Made by a program: the position numbers and the translations under genes. Below the pieces are notes generated by a model. That model worked only from the letters and a program-made list of their open reading frames with translations. It did no database searches and was not told the origin of the DNA. A stretch of 64,000 nucleotides of DNA from Virgibacillus_O sediminis. GTDB taxonomy: Bacteria; Bacillota; Bacilli; Bacillales; Amphibacillaceae. The DNA is taken from assembly GCF_042643265.1 (NCBI RefSeq), contig NZ_JBHRRZ010000003.1, forward strand, positions 177,640-241,639, written 5' to 3'. Below, piece by piece: positions 17,013-24,059 of the stretch (within the stretch, counting starts at the first letter, position 1; each line of letters starts with the position of its first letter).

Positions 17013-17939
17013 CTACACCTCAATTGTTGTTATTTTACGGATCAGGACAAAACCGATAATGCCGCCAATCAGTCCGGCACCGAGCATGAACATGCCGATT
17101 GGATTCGTGAATAACGTCGTGATATATTCCGGATTGATTAGAAAGATGACAAATCCGAGACCGACCGGCAGCAGACTTATAATCATTCCGGACAATCTGC
17201 CCTGTGCGGTCAATGTTTTGATCTGGTTTTGAATCTTGCCTCTCTCCCGGATGGTTTCCACAATCTTATTCAGAAGATAGGCCAGATTGCCTCCGACCTG
17301 GCGTTGGATGATGACTGCTTCTACCATCAGACTCAGATCTTCACTAGGCATCCGGTCCTTCCATTCCAGTAAGGCTTCTTCCATGGTGGCTCCATAACGC
17401 ATTTTCTTGAGTACCAGTTCGACTTCCTCTTTCAACGGAGAGTATGACTCCTCCGCCACCATTGCCAGCGACTGTGGGAGGCTGAAGCCGGCTCGGAGGG
17501 ATCCTACCATGGAAGTGATCATGCCGGGCAATACTTGGTTGAACTGTTCCACCCTGATTCTCTGCTTTCGCTTGAGCCAGAACTTCGGAATCATATACCC
17601 TATCGCCCCACCCAATACAGAAAAGAGAACATTGCCCGTTATTAGATGAAGAAGCCCTGCCAGGAAAATCGCTGCAATCCATTGGAAAGCAATGAATTCC
17701 TCCGGCTTGACCGGAATCCCGGCCACACTCAATTCCTGCTCCAGGTTATTCTTCTTCTTGCTTTTCTTTTTATTTTTGGTCAGCAACAAGGTAAGTCTGC
17801 GGTTCGCTTCCTTCAGGCCGTCCCTTAAAGAAAACTTATTTTTATCGCCATCCTGCTCTTTGTTCTTTACCGAAACAGCGATAGCAAGAAACAGAAGAAA
17901 GATGGTCAGAAATAACGAAGAGAACAGGATGAGTTTCAT
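17013..17939 (-). CDS. tadB: Tad pilus inner-membrane platform protein TadB
   Basis: The 308-residue T2SSF-domain protein pairs with TadC. Visible are an N-terminal span, a basic linker (KKKSKKKNN), a second span, the F domain with MVGSLRAGFSLPQSLAMVAEE and VIIQRQVGGNLAYLLNKIVETIRER, and two terminal spans. Paralogy with tadC is evident in the shared pattern leader-length, spans and F domain. Adjacent genes on both sides are within seven bases. Confidence 0.9.
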   Translation of the reverse strand: MKLILFSSLFLTIFLLFLAIAVSVKNKEQDGDKNKFSLRDGLKEANRRLTLLLTKNKKKSKKKNNLEQELSVAGIPVKPEEFIAFQWIAAIFLAGLLHLITGNVLFSVLGGAIGYMIPKFWLKRKQRIRVEQFNQVLPGMITSMVGSLRAGFSLPQSLAMVAEESYSPLKEEVELVLKKMRYGATMEEALLEWKDRMPSEDLSLMVEAVIIQRQVGGNLAYLLNKIVETIRERGKIQNQIKTLTAQGRLSGMIISLLPVGLGFVIFLINPEYITTLFTNPIGMFMLGAGLIGGIIGFVLIRKITTIEV

Positions 17940-17945
17940 GGGTTT

Positions 17946-19352
17946 CTACACTTCCTTTTCAGAGAATATCGATGCGGGCAGATGGATGCCCTGGTTGACC
18001 ATCCGCTCATAAAATTTCGGCCGGATTCCTGTTGGTACGAGTTTGCCGATAATCTTTCCGTCTTCATCGACACCAGACTGTTTAAAGGTAAAGATGTCCT
18101 GAAGTACAATGACATCTCCTTCCAGCCCCTGCACTTCCGTAATATTCGTGATCCTCCTGGTACCATCCTTCAGCCTCGACTGCTGGATGATAACATCAAG
18201 CGCACCGGCAATCTGATCTCGGATCGCTTTAATTGGCAATTCCATTCCTGCCATCAATACCATGGTTTCCAGTCTGGCAACCATATCTCTCGGACTGTTG
18301 GAGTGGCCGGTTGCAAGCGAGCCGTCATGGCCTGTATTCATGGCCTGCAGCATGTCCAATGCTTCCCCGCTTCGAACCTCACCAATCACGATGCGGTCAG
18401 GACGCATACGAAGTGAGTTCTTCACCAGATCTCGGATCGTCACGGCTCCGGTTCCCTCAATATTGGCAGGCCTTGTTTCCAGTGATACTACATGATCCTG
18501 GCCAAGCTGCAGCTCTGCGGCATCCTCGATGGTGACAATCCGGTCTTTATTGGAGATGAACGAGGAAAGCACGTTCAAGGTGGTCGTTTTACCGGAACCG
18601 GTTCCACCACTGACGAAGATGTTTAGCTTCGCTTCTACACAGGCCTTGATAAAAGCAGCCATTTCCTCGGTCAAGGTACCAAAGCGGACCAAGTCATGGA
18701 TCGTAAATGGATCCTTGGAAAACTTACGGATCGTGATGGTCGGACCGCCTAGTGCAAGGGGTGGGATGATGGCATTTACCCTGGAGCCATCCTGAAGACG
18801 GGCATCCACCATCGGGCTGCTTTCGTCAATCCGCCTTCCAAGCGGTGCGACAATCTTTTCCAATACGGCCATCACATGGTCATTGTCTCGGAACTTGATG
18901 TTCGTAAGCTCCAATTTACCATTCCGTTCGGCGTATACCTGCTTCGGCCCGTTTACCATTACCTCGGAGACTGTTTCATCCAGCAATAGCGGGTTGATCG
19001 GGCCATAGCCTGTCAGGTCATTCTTGATTTCCTCTTTAAGGTTCTGCCAATCCTTGACAGAGCTAAGCCCCTCATTTTCGTTAAGTATTTCCGAAATGAT
19101 GGAGTCGAGGTCATGGACAATTTCATCGATTTCTTCATCCTTGCGTTCCTTGAGGATGTATTTGAAAATGAGATTTTTCAATTCGATGTAATCATTGGAA
19201 GGTTCCGGTATGGAAGCCGGTACTGGAGTTTCTTCCATAGGAGGAAGTACTAAAGCTTCTGTGATCTCCGGCTTTGGCTGTGTGTCCTGTACTGCCTTTT
19301 CCTGTCTGGGAGATTCCTGACTTTTCGACTGCAATCTAGCTAATAGGCTCAT
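17946..19352 (-). CDS. cpaF: Tad secretion ATPase TadA/CpaF
   Basis: A 468-residue VirB11-like ATPase powering Flp pilus assembly. The C-terminal RecA-type domain has Walker A SGGTGSGKTTTLN, followed by TIEDAAELQLGQDHVVSLETR, the Walker B-like RPDRIVIGEVRSGEALDMLQAMNTGHDG, and a His-containing LATGHSNSPRDM. The first 60 residues are a proline/glutamate-rich, poorly conserved segment. ATG 19352 lies behind GGAG and overlaps the end of tadZ by 17 bases, which suggests coupled translation. Confidence 0.94.
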   Translation of the reverse strand: MSLLARLQSKSQESPRQEKAVQDTQPKPEITEALVLPPMEETPVPASIPEPSNDYIELKNLIFKYILKERKDEEIDEIVHDLDSIISEILNENEGLSSVKDWQNLKEEIKNDLTGYGPINPLLLDETVSEVMVNGPKQVYAERNGKLELTNIKFRDNDHVMAVLEKIVAPLGRRIDESSPMVDARLQDGSRVNAIIPPLALGGPTITIRKFSKDPFTIHDLVRFGTLTEEMAAFIKACVEAKLNIFVSGGTGSGKTTTLNVLSSFISNKDRIVTIEDAAELQLGQDHVVSLETRPANIEGTGAVTIRDLVKNSLRMRPDRIVIGEVRSGEALDMLQAMNTGHDGSLATGHSNSPRDMVARLETMVLMAGMELPIKAIRDQIAGALDVIIQQSRLKDGTRRITNITEVQGLEGDVIVLQDIFTFKQSGVDEDGKIIGKLVPTGIRPKFYERMVNQGIHLPASIFSEKEV

Positions 19353-20166
19353 TCTTCATTCTCCTCCGTTTTATCCCTTTTAAAGAAATCCTGCCAAGAA
19401 TACCCTGATGCTTTCCCTTGTCTTCCTGTTGCTCCATATCAGAACAGATAATTTCGGCAAGCTTGGAAATTTCTGTCGAGAAGGCGAGCTTCGGACTGTT
19501 TACGACGAGAGGCTGCCCCTGGTCAAAAGAGTGGTCCATTTGTTTATCATCCCGCGGGAGATAACTATGTGTCTCTATATTCAATAGTTCCGAAATATCC
19601 TCCGCCCTGATGACAGTTGGAGTGGTGAATTTATTGATGACCAGCAATGCCTTCTCTTTCAAGCCAAGCAGCTCCATTGTCTCCAGAAAGAGTTTGGTAT
19701 TTTTTAGTACCGCCATTCCTGGTGTGCCGATGACCAGGATTTGGTCCGCTGCTTCCATCAGACTTAGATTCAGCTCGGTCAGCCCAGCCTGTGTATCAAT
19801 AAGGGTGATGTCAGCATCATGACTGATTTTTTCTACTGCTGCACCAAGGAAATCTGGGGAAATGAGTTCAGCATGCTCTGGGCGCTTAGGGGCCGGCAGC
19901 AGCTTTACACCTGATGGGTGATTCATCAAATAGGCTTGGATATTGTCTATATCCTTCCGTTCCGCAGCCTCTTTCATGGTATCACCAGGCTCGAGGTCAA
20001 AGGCCAAAGCTGCATCCCCAAAGGAAAGATCTGCGTCAATTACAGTAACTTTATTTTTCCCTAATGCCAATTGTGCCGCCAAGTTGACGGTGACCGCTGT
20101 TTTGCCGACACCGCCTGAAGCACTGACTACCACGATTCTCTTGCCTTGCTTCTGCTCTTCTCCCAC
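19336..20166 (-). CDS. tadZ: Tad localisation ATPase TadZ/CpaE (MinD/ParA type)
   Basis: The 276-residue MinD-superfamily ATPase has the deviant Walker A SASGGVGKTAVTVNLA and VTVIDADLSFGDAALAFDL after it. TadZ/CpaE proteins position the pilus machine at a pole or focus. No N-terminal receiver-like domain is present, so this is a short version. The start is GTG 20166 with AAGGAGGG seven bases before it. It lies between cpaB and cpaF in the usual operon order. Confidence 0.88.
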   Translation of the reverse strand: MGEEQKQGKRIVVVSASGGVGKTAVTVNLAAQLALGKNKVTVIDADLSFGDAALAFDLEPGDTMKEAAERKDIDNIQAYLMNHPSGVKLLPAPKRPEHAELISPDFLGAAVEKISHDADITLIDTQAGLTELNLSLMEAADQILVIGTPGMAVLKNTKLFLETMELLGLKEKALLVINKFTTPTVIRAEDISELLNIETHSYLPRDDKQMDHSFDQGQPLVVNSPKLAFSTEISKLAEIICSDMEQQEDKGKHQGILGRISLKGIKRRRMKNEPIS

Positions 20167-20183
20167 CTAAGTTCCCTCCTTGC

Positions 20184-21146
20184 TTATTCGTTCGAATTCT
20201 TAATGATCCTGCTGCTGATCCAACCTGCTTCTTGTTCAGCCGTTTCCACCTGCAGCCAGATTCTTCCTTCCTCATCTGTTTCCTGCCCATCCAGCAGCGG
20301 CAGTGTTGTTTCTTCCTCCACTACCTTAATTGGAGTGCCTTCCAAGCCAGGTGTATCACGGATAACTGACTTCGGAGGGATGGTAACGACCTCTGCTGTT
20401 AGGACAGTATCATTTTCTTCCGTTTGGTCAGTGCCACTCTCATCCGCTTCTACCACTTCTTCTGTTTCTTCGTTCGTTTCCTCTTCTTCTAAATCCGACT
20501 TACTATATAGAGCCAGTTGAAGTTCACCGCGATAATTGGCATTGATCAAATCAACCGTTTGTTCTTGATCAAGTTCCAATGTAACTGCCATATACTCCGT
20601 TTCTGTACCATCCGCTTTAGCTTCGGTCATTCTCCCGCCTACTGCCAATACCCGAACCTTCTCCTGGATAACTTCCGATTCAGCTGTTTCCGAGGTAAGT
20701 ACCACATCTACATAATCCTCAGGCTGAATCAAATTGGAAACACCCGTTACATAGGTGACATCAATCGATACCCCTCGGGAACCCTCTTTTATTTTTCGGG
20801 ACACCATTTCCTTTTCCTCTGTCTTATCCTGGATCCGGTGGTTCATCAGAATTTCACCCTGCTTGATATCGGTCACCGTATACTGTTCCAATACGGCTCC
20901 GGTCTCCTGAACCATTTCAGGATGAGCCTGGTCGGTAGGTATTTCTTTTGCAGCAAGAAGCTCTTCTGTAATCTGCTGATCTTTCGGAATGTCGGCGGCG
21001 GCCGTAATGACGTTTACCATCTCCACCTCTGGCTCTGATGCGCTGGTATCCATTCCGGTCCGGCTCATCAGGGAGAAAAACAGGATGGTCGTAATAAGGC
21101 CCGACAGAACAGCCATCAATAATATTTTTTTCGGTTTCATTTGCAT
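20184..21146 (-). CDS. cpaB: CpaB/RcpC-family protein with C-terminal SH3-like domain
   Basis: A 320-residue protein with an N-terminal membrane anchor (KKILLMAVLSGLITTILFF), a SAF domain (ADIPKDQQITEELLAAKEIP) and an RcpC-like region (VSIDVTYVTGVSNLIQPEDYVDVVL). An acidic linker rich in E and T covers about residues 205-245. The last 65 residues (TTLPLLDGQETDEEGRIWLQV, then GWISSRII) read as a bacterial SH3 domain. CpaB proteins help gate or stabilise the pilus. In this single-membrane host an SH3 module would plausibly bind cell wall. The product is longer than a plain CpaB. Confidence 0.82.
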   Translation of the reverse strand: MQMKPKKILLMAVLSGLITTILFFSLMSRTGMDTSASEPEVEMVNVITAAADIPKDQQITEELLAAKEIPTDQAHPEMVQETGAVLEQYTVTDIKQGEILMNHRIQDKTEEKEMVSRKIKEGSRGVSIDVTYVTGVSNLIQPEDYVDVVLTSETAESEVIQEKVRVLAVGGRMTEAKADGTETEYMAVTLELDQEQTVDLINANYRGELQLALYSKSDLEEEETNEETEEVVEADESGTDQTEENDTVLTAEVVTIPPKSVIRDTPGLEGTPIKVVEEETTLPLLDGQETDEEGRIWLQVETAEQEAGWISSRIIKNSNE

Positions 21147-21149
21147 CCC

Positions 21150-22061
21150 CTATTCTTCTAGTTTGATCATATATGCACCGCGGTCGTAAGGTGTCTTTTC
21201 CCCGGCCATCCCCGGTCCAGCATACTCCATAAACGTTCCTCGTATAGAATCATCATTATTACCCATTCTTTCTTCCAGATAAAAATAAGCAAAACCTGTT
21301 ATCCTCACACTACCTTGTGAAACACCATCCGTATTATAGACCAATACGAGCATAATCCTATTTGAATCACGGGGGATATAATCTACTGTATCGTTAGGAC
21401 TAGTATCGATGCGATGATTAACCCCCCTCATTGTCGGGCCTGCAATATTCCCTGTTTGGGTATTAACGACATCCCCTACTTGCAGAGCTTCGTCAAAACC
21501 AGATTTTAGAGTTTCCTCATAATTCTTTGCGCCAGGCCCTTGGAGGGCGAGGATGCCAAAGTGTCCATTTTGTGAATCACCTGCATCCACCTTTAGCTCG
21601 TAGATATCCCCATAGACTAATTCAACTTGTTCGTGAATACCTAGCGGGACAGCTCCTCTAGCTTCTCCAACAGGATCCAGTCCTGCTTTTGCCTCCACAT
21701 TAATCGGGAGGGATTCGATTCCAAACAATGTCGCAAAAAATAATGGTACATCCTTTTTCAACGCTACCCGTATACCTGACTCTTTACTGGATTCAAGCGC
21801 CGACAGACTCGCCTGTTCATTATGGGAAGCAAGAATGTCATCCACCACCGTCTCTACAGCAGTTCTGTCATTCACTATTTCCTGGGCCCCTGATAATGCT
21901 GCCGCATTTGCTGTCTTTTGCAGGTGACTTTTAGAAACATAAAGGTTGCCCCCGTCAATGACGATTCCCACCATCATCAGCAGACCTGCCATCGCAACAG
22001 CTACGAGGACAATGACACTTCCATCTTCGGTTTTGCGGATTTTTTTATATAAATTTCTCAT
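21150..22061 (-). CDS. tadG: TadG-like pseudopilin/assembly protein
   Basis: The 303-residue protein starts with a basic leader and a single hydrophobic segment (EDGSVIVLVAVAMAGLLMMVGIVIDGGNLYVS), then ALSGAQEIV, the hallmark of the Tad/TadG family N-terminal domain. The rest is an extracellular beta-rich domain with no known name. It likely sits at the membrane as a minor pilin-like component. It is four bases from cpaB and nine from tadE. Confidence 0.85.
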   Translation of the reverse strand: MRNLYKKIRKTEDGSVIVLVAVAMAGLLMMVGIVIDGGNLYVSKSHLQKTANAAALSGAQEIVNDRTAVETVVDDILASHNEQASLSALESSKESGIRVALKKDVPLFFATLFGIESLPINVEAKAGLDPVGEARGAVPLGIHEQVELVYGDIYELKVDAGDSQNGHFGILALQGPGAKNYEETLKSGFDEALQVGDVVNTQTGNIAGPTMRGVNHRIDTSPNDTVDYIPRDSNRIMLVLVYNTDGVSQGSVRITGFAYFYLEERMGNNDDSIRGTFMEYAGPGMAGEKTPYDRGAYMIKLEE

Positions 22062-22070
22062 CTATCCACC

Positions 22071-22460
22071 TCATTCTACCCGGATGGTTGAATCTGAGCT
22101 CAAAGTAAATGGAATCGATGCCTTTCCTAGTACGTCCATGAAGGATTCCGGATACTCAAGCGTTACCGTTACATAATCCCCAGCCTTCCTTGCTGTTTCA
22201 CCAGGACTGACCGTCACCAACAGCTGGCTGGGATCCTCAGCATTAAAGCGTTCTTGGGCATAGGTCCGTATCTCGGCATCCGAACGCCCTAGCCCGCCCA
22301 TTCGGACAGTTTCCTGGGAAACCATCTCCAGTTCCAAGTGGGTATAATAGATTCTTCCAAAGTCAAAGATTCCAACCAACAGCAAGAGTAAAATCGGCAG
22401 AACGAGCGCAAATTCAACCATCGACTGGCCATCCTGCTTCCGAATCATATCAATGTCCAC
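22071..22460 (-). CDS. tadE: TadE-like minor pseudopilin
   Basis: A 129-residue protein with the TadE motif KQDGQSMVEFALVLPILLLLLVGIFDFGR: a type-IV-pilin-like leader with Glu at +5 and a long hydrophobic helix. The prepilin peptidase encoded upstream should process it. The C-terminal 90 residues form a small extracellular domain. The gene overlaps the prepilin peptidase gene by 16 bases, indicating coupled translation. Confidence 0.88.
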   Translation of the reverse strand: MDIDMIRKQDGQSMVEFALVLPILLLLLVGIFDFGRIYYTHLELEMVSQETVRMGGLGRSDAEIRTYAQERFNAEDPSQLLVTVSPGETARKAGDYVTVTLEYPESFMDVLGKASIPFTLSSDSTIRVE

Positions 22461-22951
22461 CCTTGGAAAATCAATCCCATAACAGCACCGCCGGCAATGG
22501 CTACTCCGTATGGATAGGTGGCGGTGAGTGACCCTCTGGCGATTCCACCTTTAAGCACGACACCTTGTCTCAAACTCGCCATATAGTAGGTCATCGACTT
22601 GAGGATTCCTTTACGGAAAAGGATGATGCCCAGGGCGATGATTGCACCAATAATTGCTATATAGAAGAAAGATTGGAAGACAAATGCTCCGCCCTTCATC
22701 GCACCGATCAGGCCGAGCAGCTTCACATCACCAGCTCCCATTCCTCCCATAAAATATGGAATCAGCAACAGGCCGAATCCAATCAAAAAACCAAGGAAAG
22801 AATGGCTCAGACCGTCCCAGCCGAAAGTGGCAAAATGATAGATGAAGGTCACCATTAGTGAAGGATAAATCACTTTATTATAGATTTTTCGGCTTCTCAC
22901 ATCCGTGATGACACAAATTAGTAGAATTAAAATAAGGAAAATATCAATCAT
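22445..22951 (-). CDS. tadV: Prepilin peptidase, A24 family (TadV/CpaA)
   Basis: The 168-residue integral membrane aspartyl protease cleaves Flp and TadE leaders. Both catalytic aspartates are visible, D in VITDVRSRKIYN and D in GMGAGDVKLLG (the GxGD motif). It is the short form without the N-methylating domain, as is usual for Tad systems. ATG 22951 is preferred over ATG 22960, whose codon overlaps the AAAGGATG ribosome binding site. Confidence 0.9.
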   Translation of the reverse strand: MIDIFLILILLICVITDVRSRKIYNKVIYPSLMVTFIYHFATFGWDGLSHSFLGFLIGFGLLLIPYFMGGMGAGDVKLLGLIGAMKGGAFVFQSFFYIAIIGAIIALGIILFRKGILKSMTYYMASLRQGVVLKGGIARGSLTATYPYGVAIAGGAVMGLIFQGWTLI

Positions 22952-22992
22952 CCGGTCCATCCTTTCATTCGTTTGTTGATTTTGATATGGAA

Positions 22993-23013
22993 AGGACCCT
23001 GGAGTAGGGTCCT
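22993..23013 (-). terminator. Hairpin between pilin genes and tadV (partial terminator)
   Basis: AGGACCCT pairs with AGGGTCCT around a five-base loop just after the flp1 stop, followed by only a short T stretch on the minus strand. It probably lets part of transcription pass, raising pilin mRNA over that of the machinery. Confidence 0.55.
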
Positions 23014-23020
23014 ATTACAA

Positions 23021-23206
23021 TTATACAGTAGGAGTTGTTGTTCCTTTTAATCCATCTAAAGCTTTCTGAAAGATACTTTTGAGTTCTGGTCCGAATAGGA
23101 CTAATACCGCTACTGCTCCTACCGAGATCAATCCAAGAATCAACCCGTACTCTGTCATACCTTGTCCTTTTTCTTCTACAAACAATCCTTTGATTTTGTT
23201 TAACAT
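23021..23206 (-). CDS. flp1: Flp-type major pilin, copy 1
   Basis: A 61-residue Flp prepilin. The leader MLNKIKGLFVEEKG ends at G14, after which the mature chain starts QGMTEY, with the conserved Glu-Tyr at +5/+6. One hydrophobic helix (GLILGLISVGAVAVLVLFG) and a short tail GLKGTTTPTV follow. It has a strong GAGGAGAG SD. It differs from the neighbouring pilin by one residue in the leader and by the last few residues. Confidence 0.95.
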   Translation of the reverse strand: MLNKIKGLFVEEKGQGMTEYGLILGLISVGAVAVLVLFGPELKSIFQKALDGLKGTTTPTV

Positions 23207-23241
23207 AAAAATCTCTCCTCTTATTTATTATAGATATAATG

Positions 23242-23251
23242 CCATATAGAG
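23242..23251. promoter_or_regulatory. Half-site like the tad inverted repeat, before flp1
   Basis: CCATATAGAG differs from the arm CCATATAGGAG at 24014-24024 by one missing G. It lies 36 bases upstream of the flp1 start, in the spacer between the two pilin genes. Confidence 0.3.
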
Positions 23252-23267
23252 TAATTTACTTTACAGC

Positions 23268-23450
23268 TTAACCAACTGTTGTTGTTCCTTTTAATCCATC
23301 TAAAGCTTTCTGAAAGATACTTTTGAGTTCTGGTCCGAATAGGACTAATACCGCTACTGCTCCTACCGAGATCAATCCAAGAATCAACCCGTACTCTGTC
23401 ATGCCTTGTCCTTGCTCTTCTACAAACAATCCTTTGATTTTATTTAACAT
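23268..23450 (-). CDS. flp2: Flp-type major pilin, copy 2
   Basis: A 60-residue Flp prepilin, MLNKIKGLFVEEQG then QGMTEY, ending GLKGTTTVG. The frame is open 30 codons further upstream, but AGGAGA seven bases before ATG 23450 and identity with flp1 fix the start. The two pilins may be co-assembled, or the second copy may only raise dosage; their mature chains differ only at the C terminus. Confidence 0.95.
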   Translation of the reverse strand: MLNKIKGLFVEEQGQGMTEYGLILGLISVGAVAVLVLFGPELKSIFQKALDGLKGTTTVG

Positions 23451-23490
23451 GAAAATCTCTCCTCTTTTATATGAATTAAATAATTTATGT

Positions 23491-23865
23491 CTATTTGGCT
23501 TTCTCGTATTCTGAGTCAGCAAACGCGACAGTCTGTCCAATGGCAGTTGAGGTCTGTTTGATGGTGCCGGCTGGAAGCTCTATTACTGATCGAACCTGCT
23601 TGAATCTCTTTCCGATTTTCCCCTTTGCGAGATTCTCCTCGATTCCGACAATCTCTTTCTCTCTATTAAGATATAAAATATCAATGCTGTAGTTCATGAA
23701 GAATGTGTGGATCGATGTGCATGGTGTGATGTGAAGTCCTGTATGTTCCTGCATTTCCTTGGTGAACATGAGCCCTTTCAGCCGGGACCAGAACCGGTCG
23801 GCAACTAGTATTTCCCTGGCGATGATCTCGCCTGTCTCTTTATTAATGAGTCTGATGTTCAGCAC
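23491..23865 (-). CDS. DUF192 protein, first gene of the tad operon
   Basis: A 124-residue DUF192 protein with the family signatures WSRLKGLMF, GLHITPCTSIHTFFMNYSID and VIELPAGTI. No secretion signal is seen, unlike many DUF192 proteins. Its function is unknown. It lies 40 bases before flp2 on the same strand and heads the pilus operon. The start is unusual. GTG 23865 overlaps the GGGAGG ribosome binding site, so the true start may be CTG 23862 or a later codon. Confidence 0.82.
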   Translation of the reverse strand: MLNIRLINKETGEIIAREILVADRFWSRLKGLMFTKEMQEHTGLHITPCTSIHTFFMNYSIDILYLNREKEIVGIEENLAKGKIGKRFKQVRSVIELPAGTIKQTSTAIGQTVAFADSEYEKAK

Positions 23866-23987
23866 CTCCCTGTCATTGGAGTCAGTAGCGCGTCGGCTAA
23901 CTTACAATCCCTATTATGCCTTGTTCTCCCCTTAAAAAATATCCCCCACCATTCCTGTTATGAATTTCCAGTAATGGTAGGAATGCA

Positions 23988-24024
23988 CTCCTATATGGGA
24001 TGTTTTGATAGGACCATATAGGAG
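23988..24024. promoter_or_regulatory. Perfect 11-bp inverted repeat upstream of the tad operon
   Basis: CTCCTATATGG (23988-23998) and CCATATAGGAG (24014-24024) are exact reverse complements separated by 15 bases, so their centres lie 26 bases apart. It lies between the regulator terminator and the DUF192-flp operon. This suits a dimeric activator site, most simply for the adjacent LuxR-type protein. A transcript hairpin is the alternative. Confidence 0.5.
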
Positions 24025-24030
24025 CCCATG

Positions 24031-24059
24031 AAAAAAAGCCTTCCTAGGTAGGAAGGCTT
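24031..24059 (-). terminator. Terminator of the GAF/LuxR regulator gene
   Basis: AAGCCTTCCT pairs with AGGAAGGCTT and runs into seven T residues on the minus strand. It overlaps the stop codon and separates regulator from pilus operon. Confidence 0.9.

Larger units (their letters stand above)
23028..23463 (-). repeat. Tandem duplication of the flp unit
   Basis: The segments 23028-23215 and 23278-23463, each a pilin gene plus its ribosome binding site, are nearly identical, with only about five base differences seen by eye. The spacer between them is unrelated. The duplication is recent or kept uniform by gene conversion. Confidence 0.9.
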
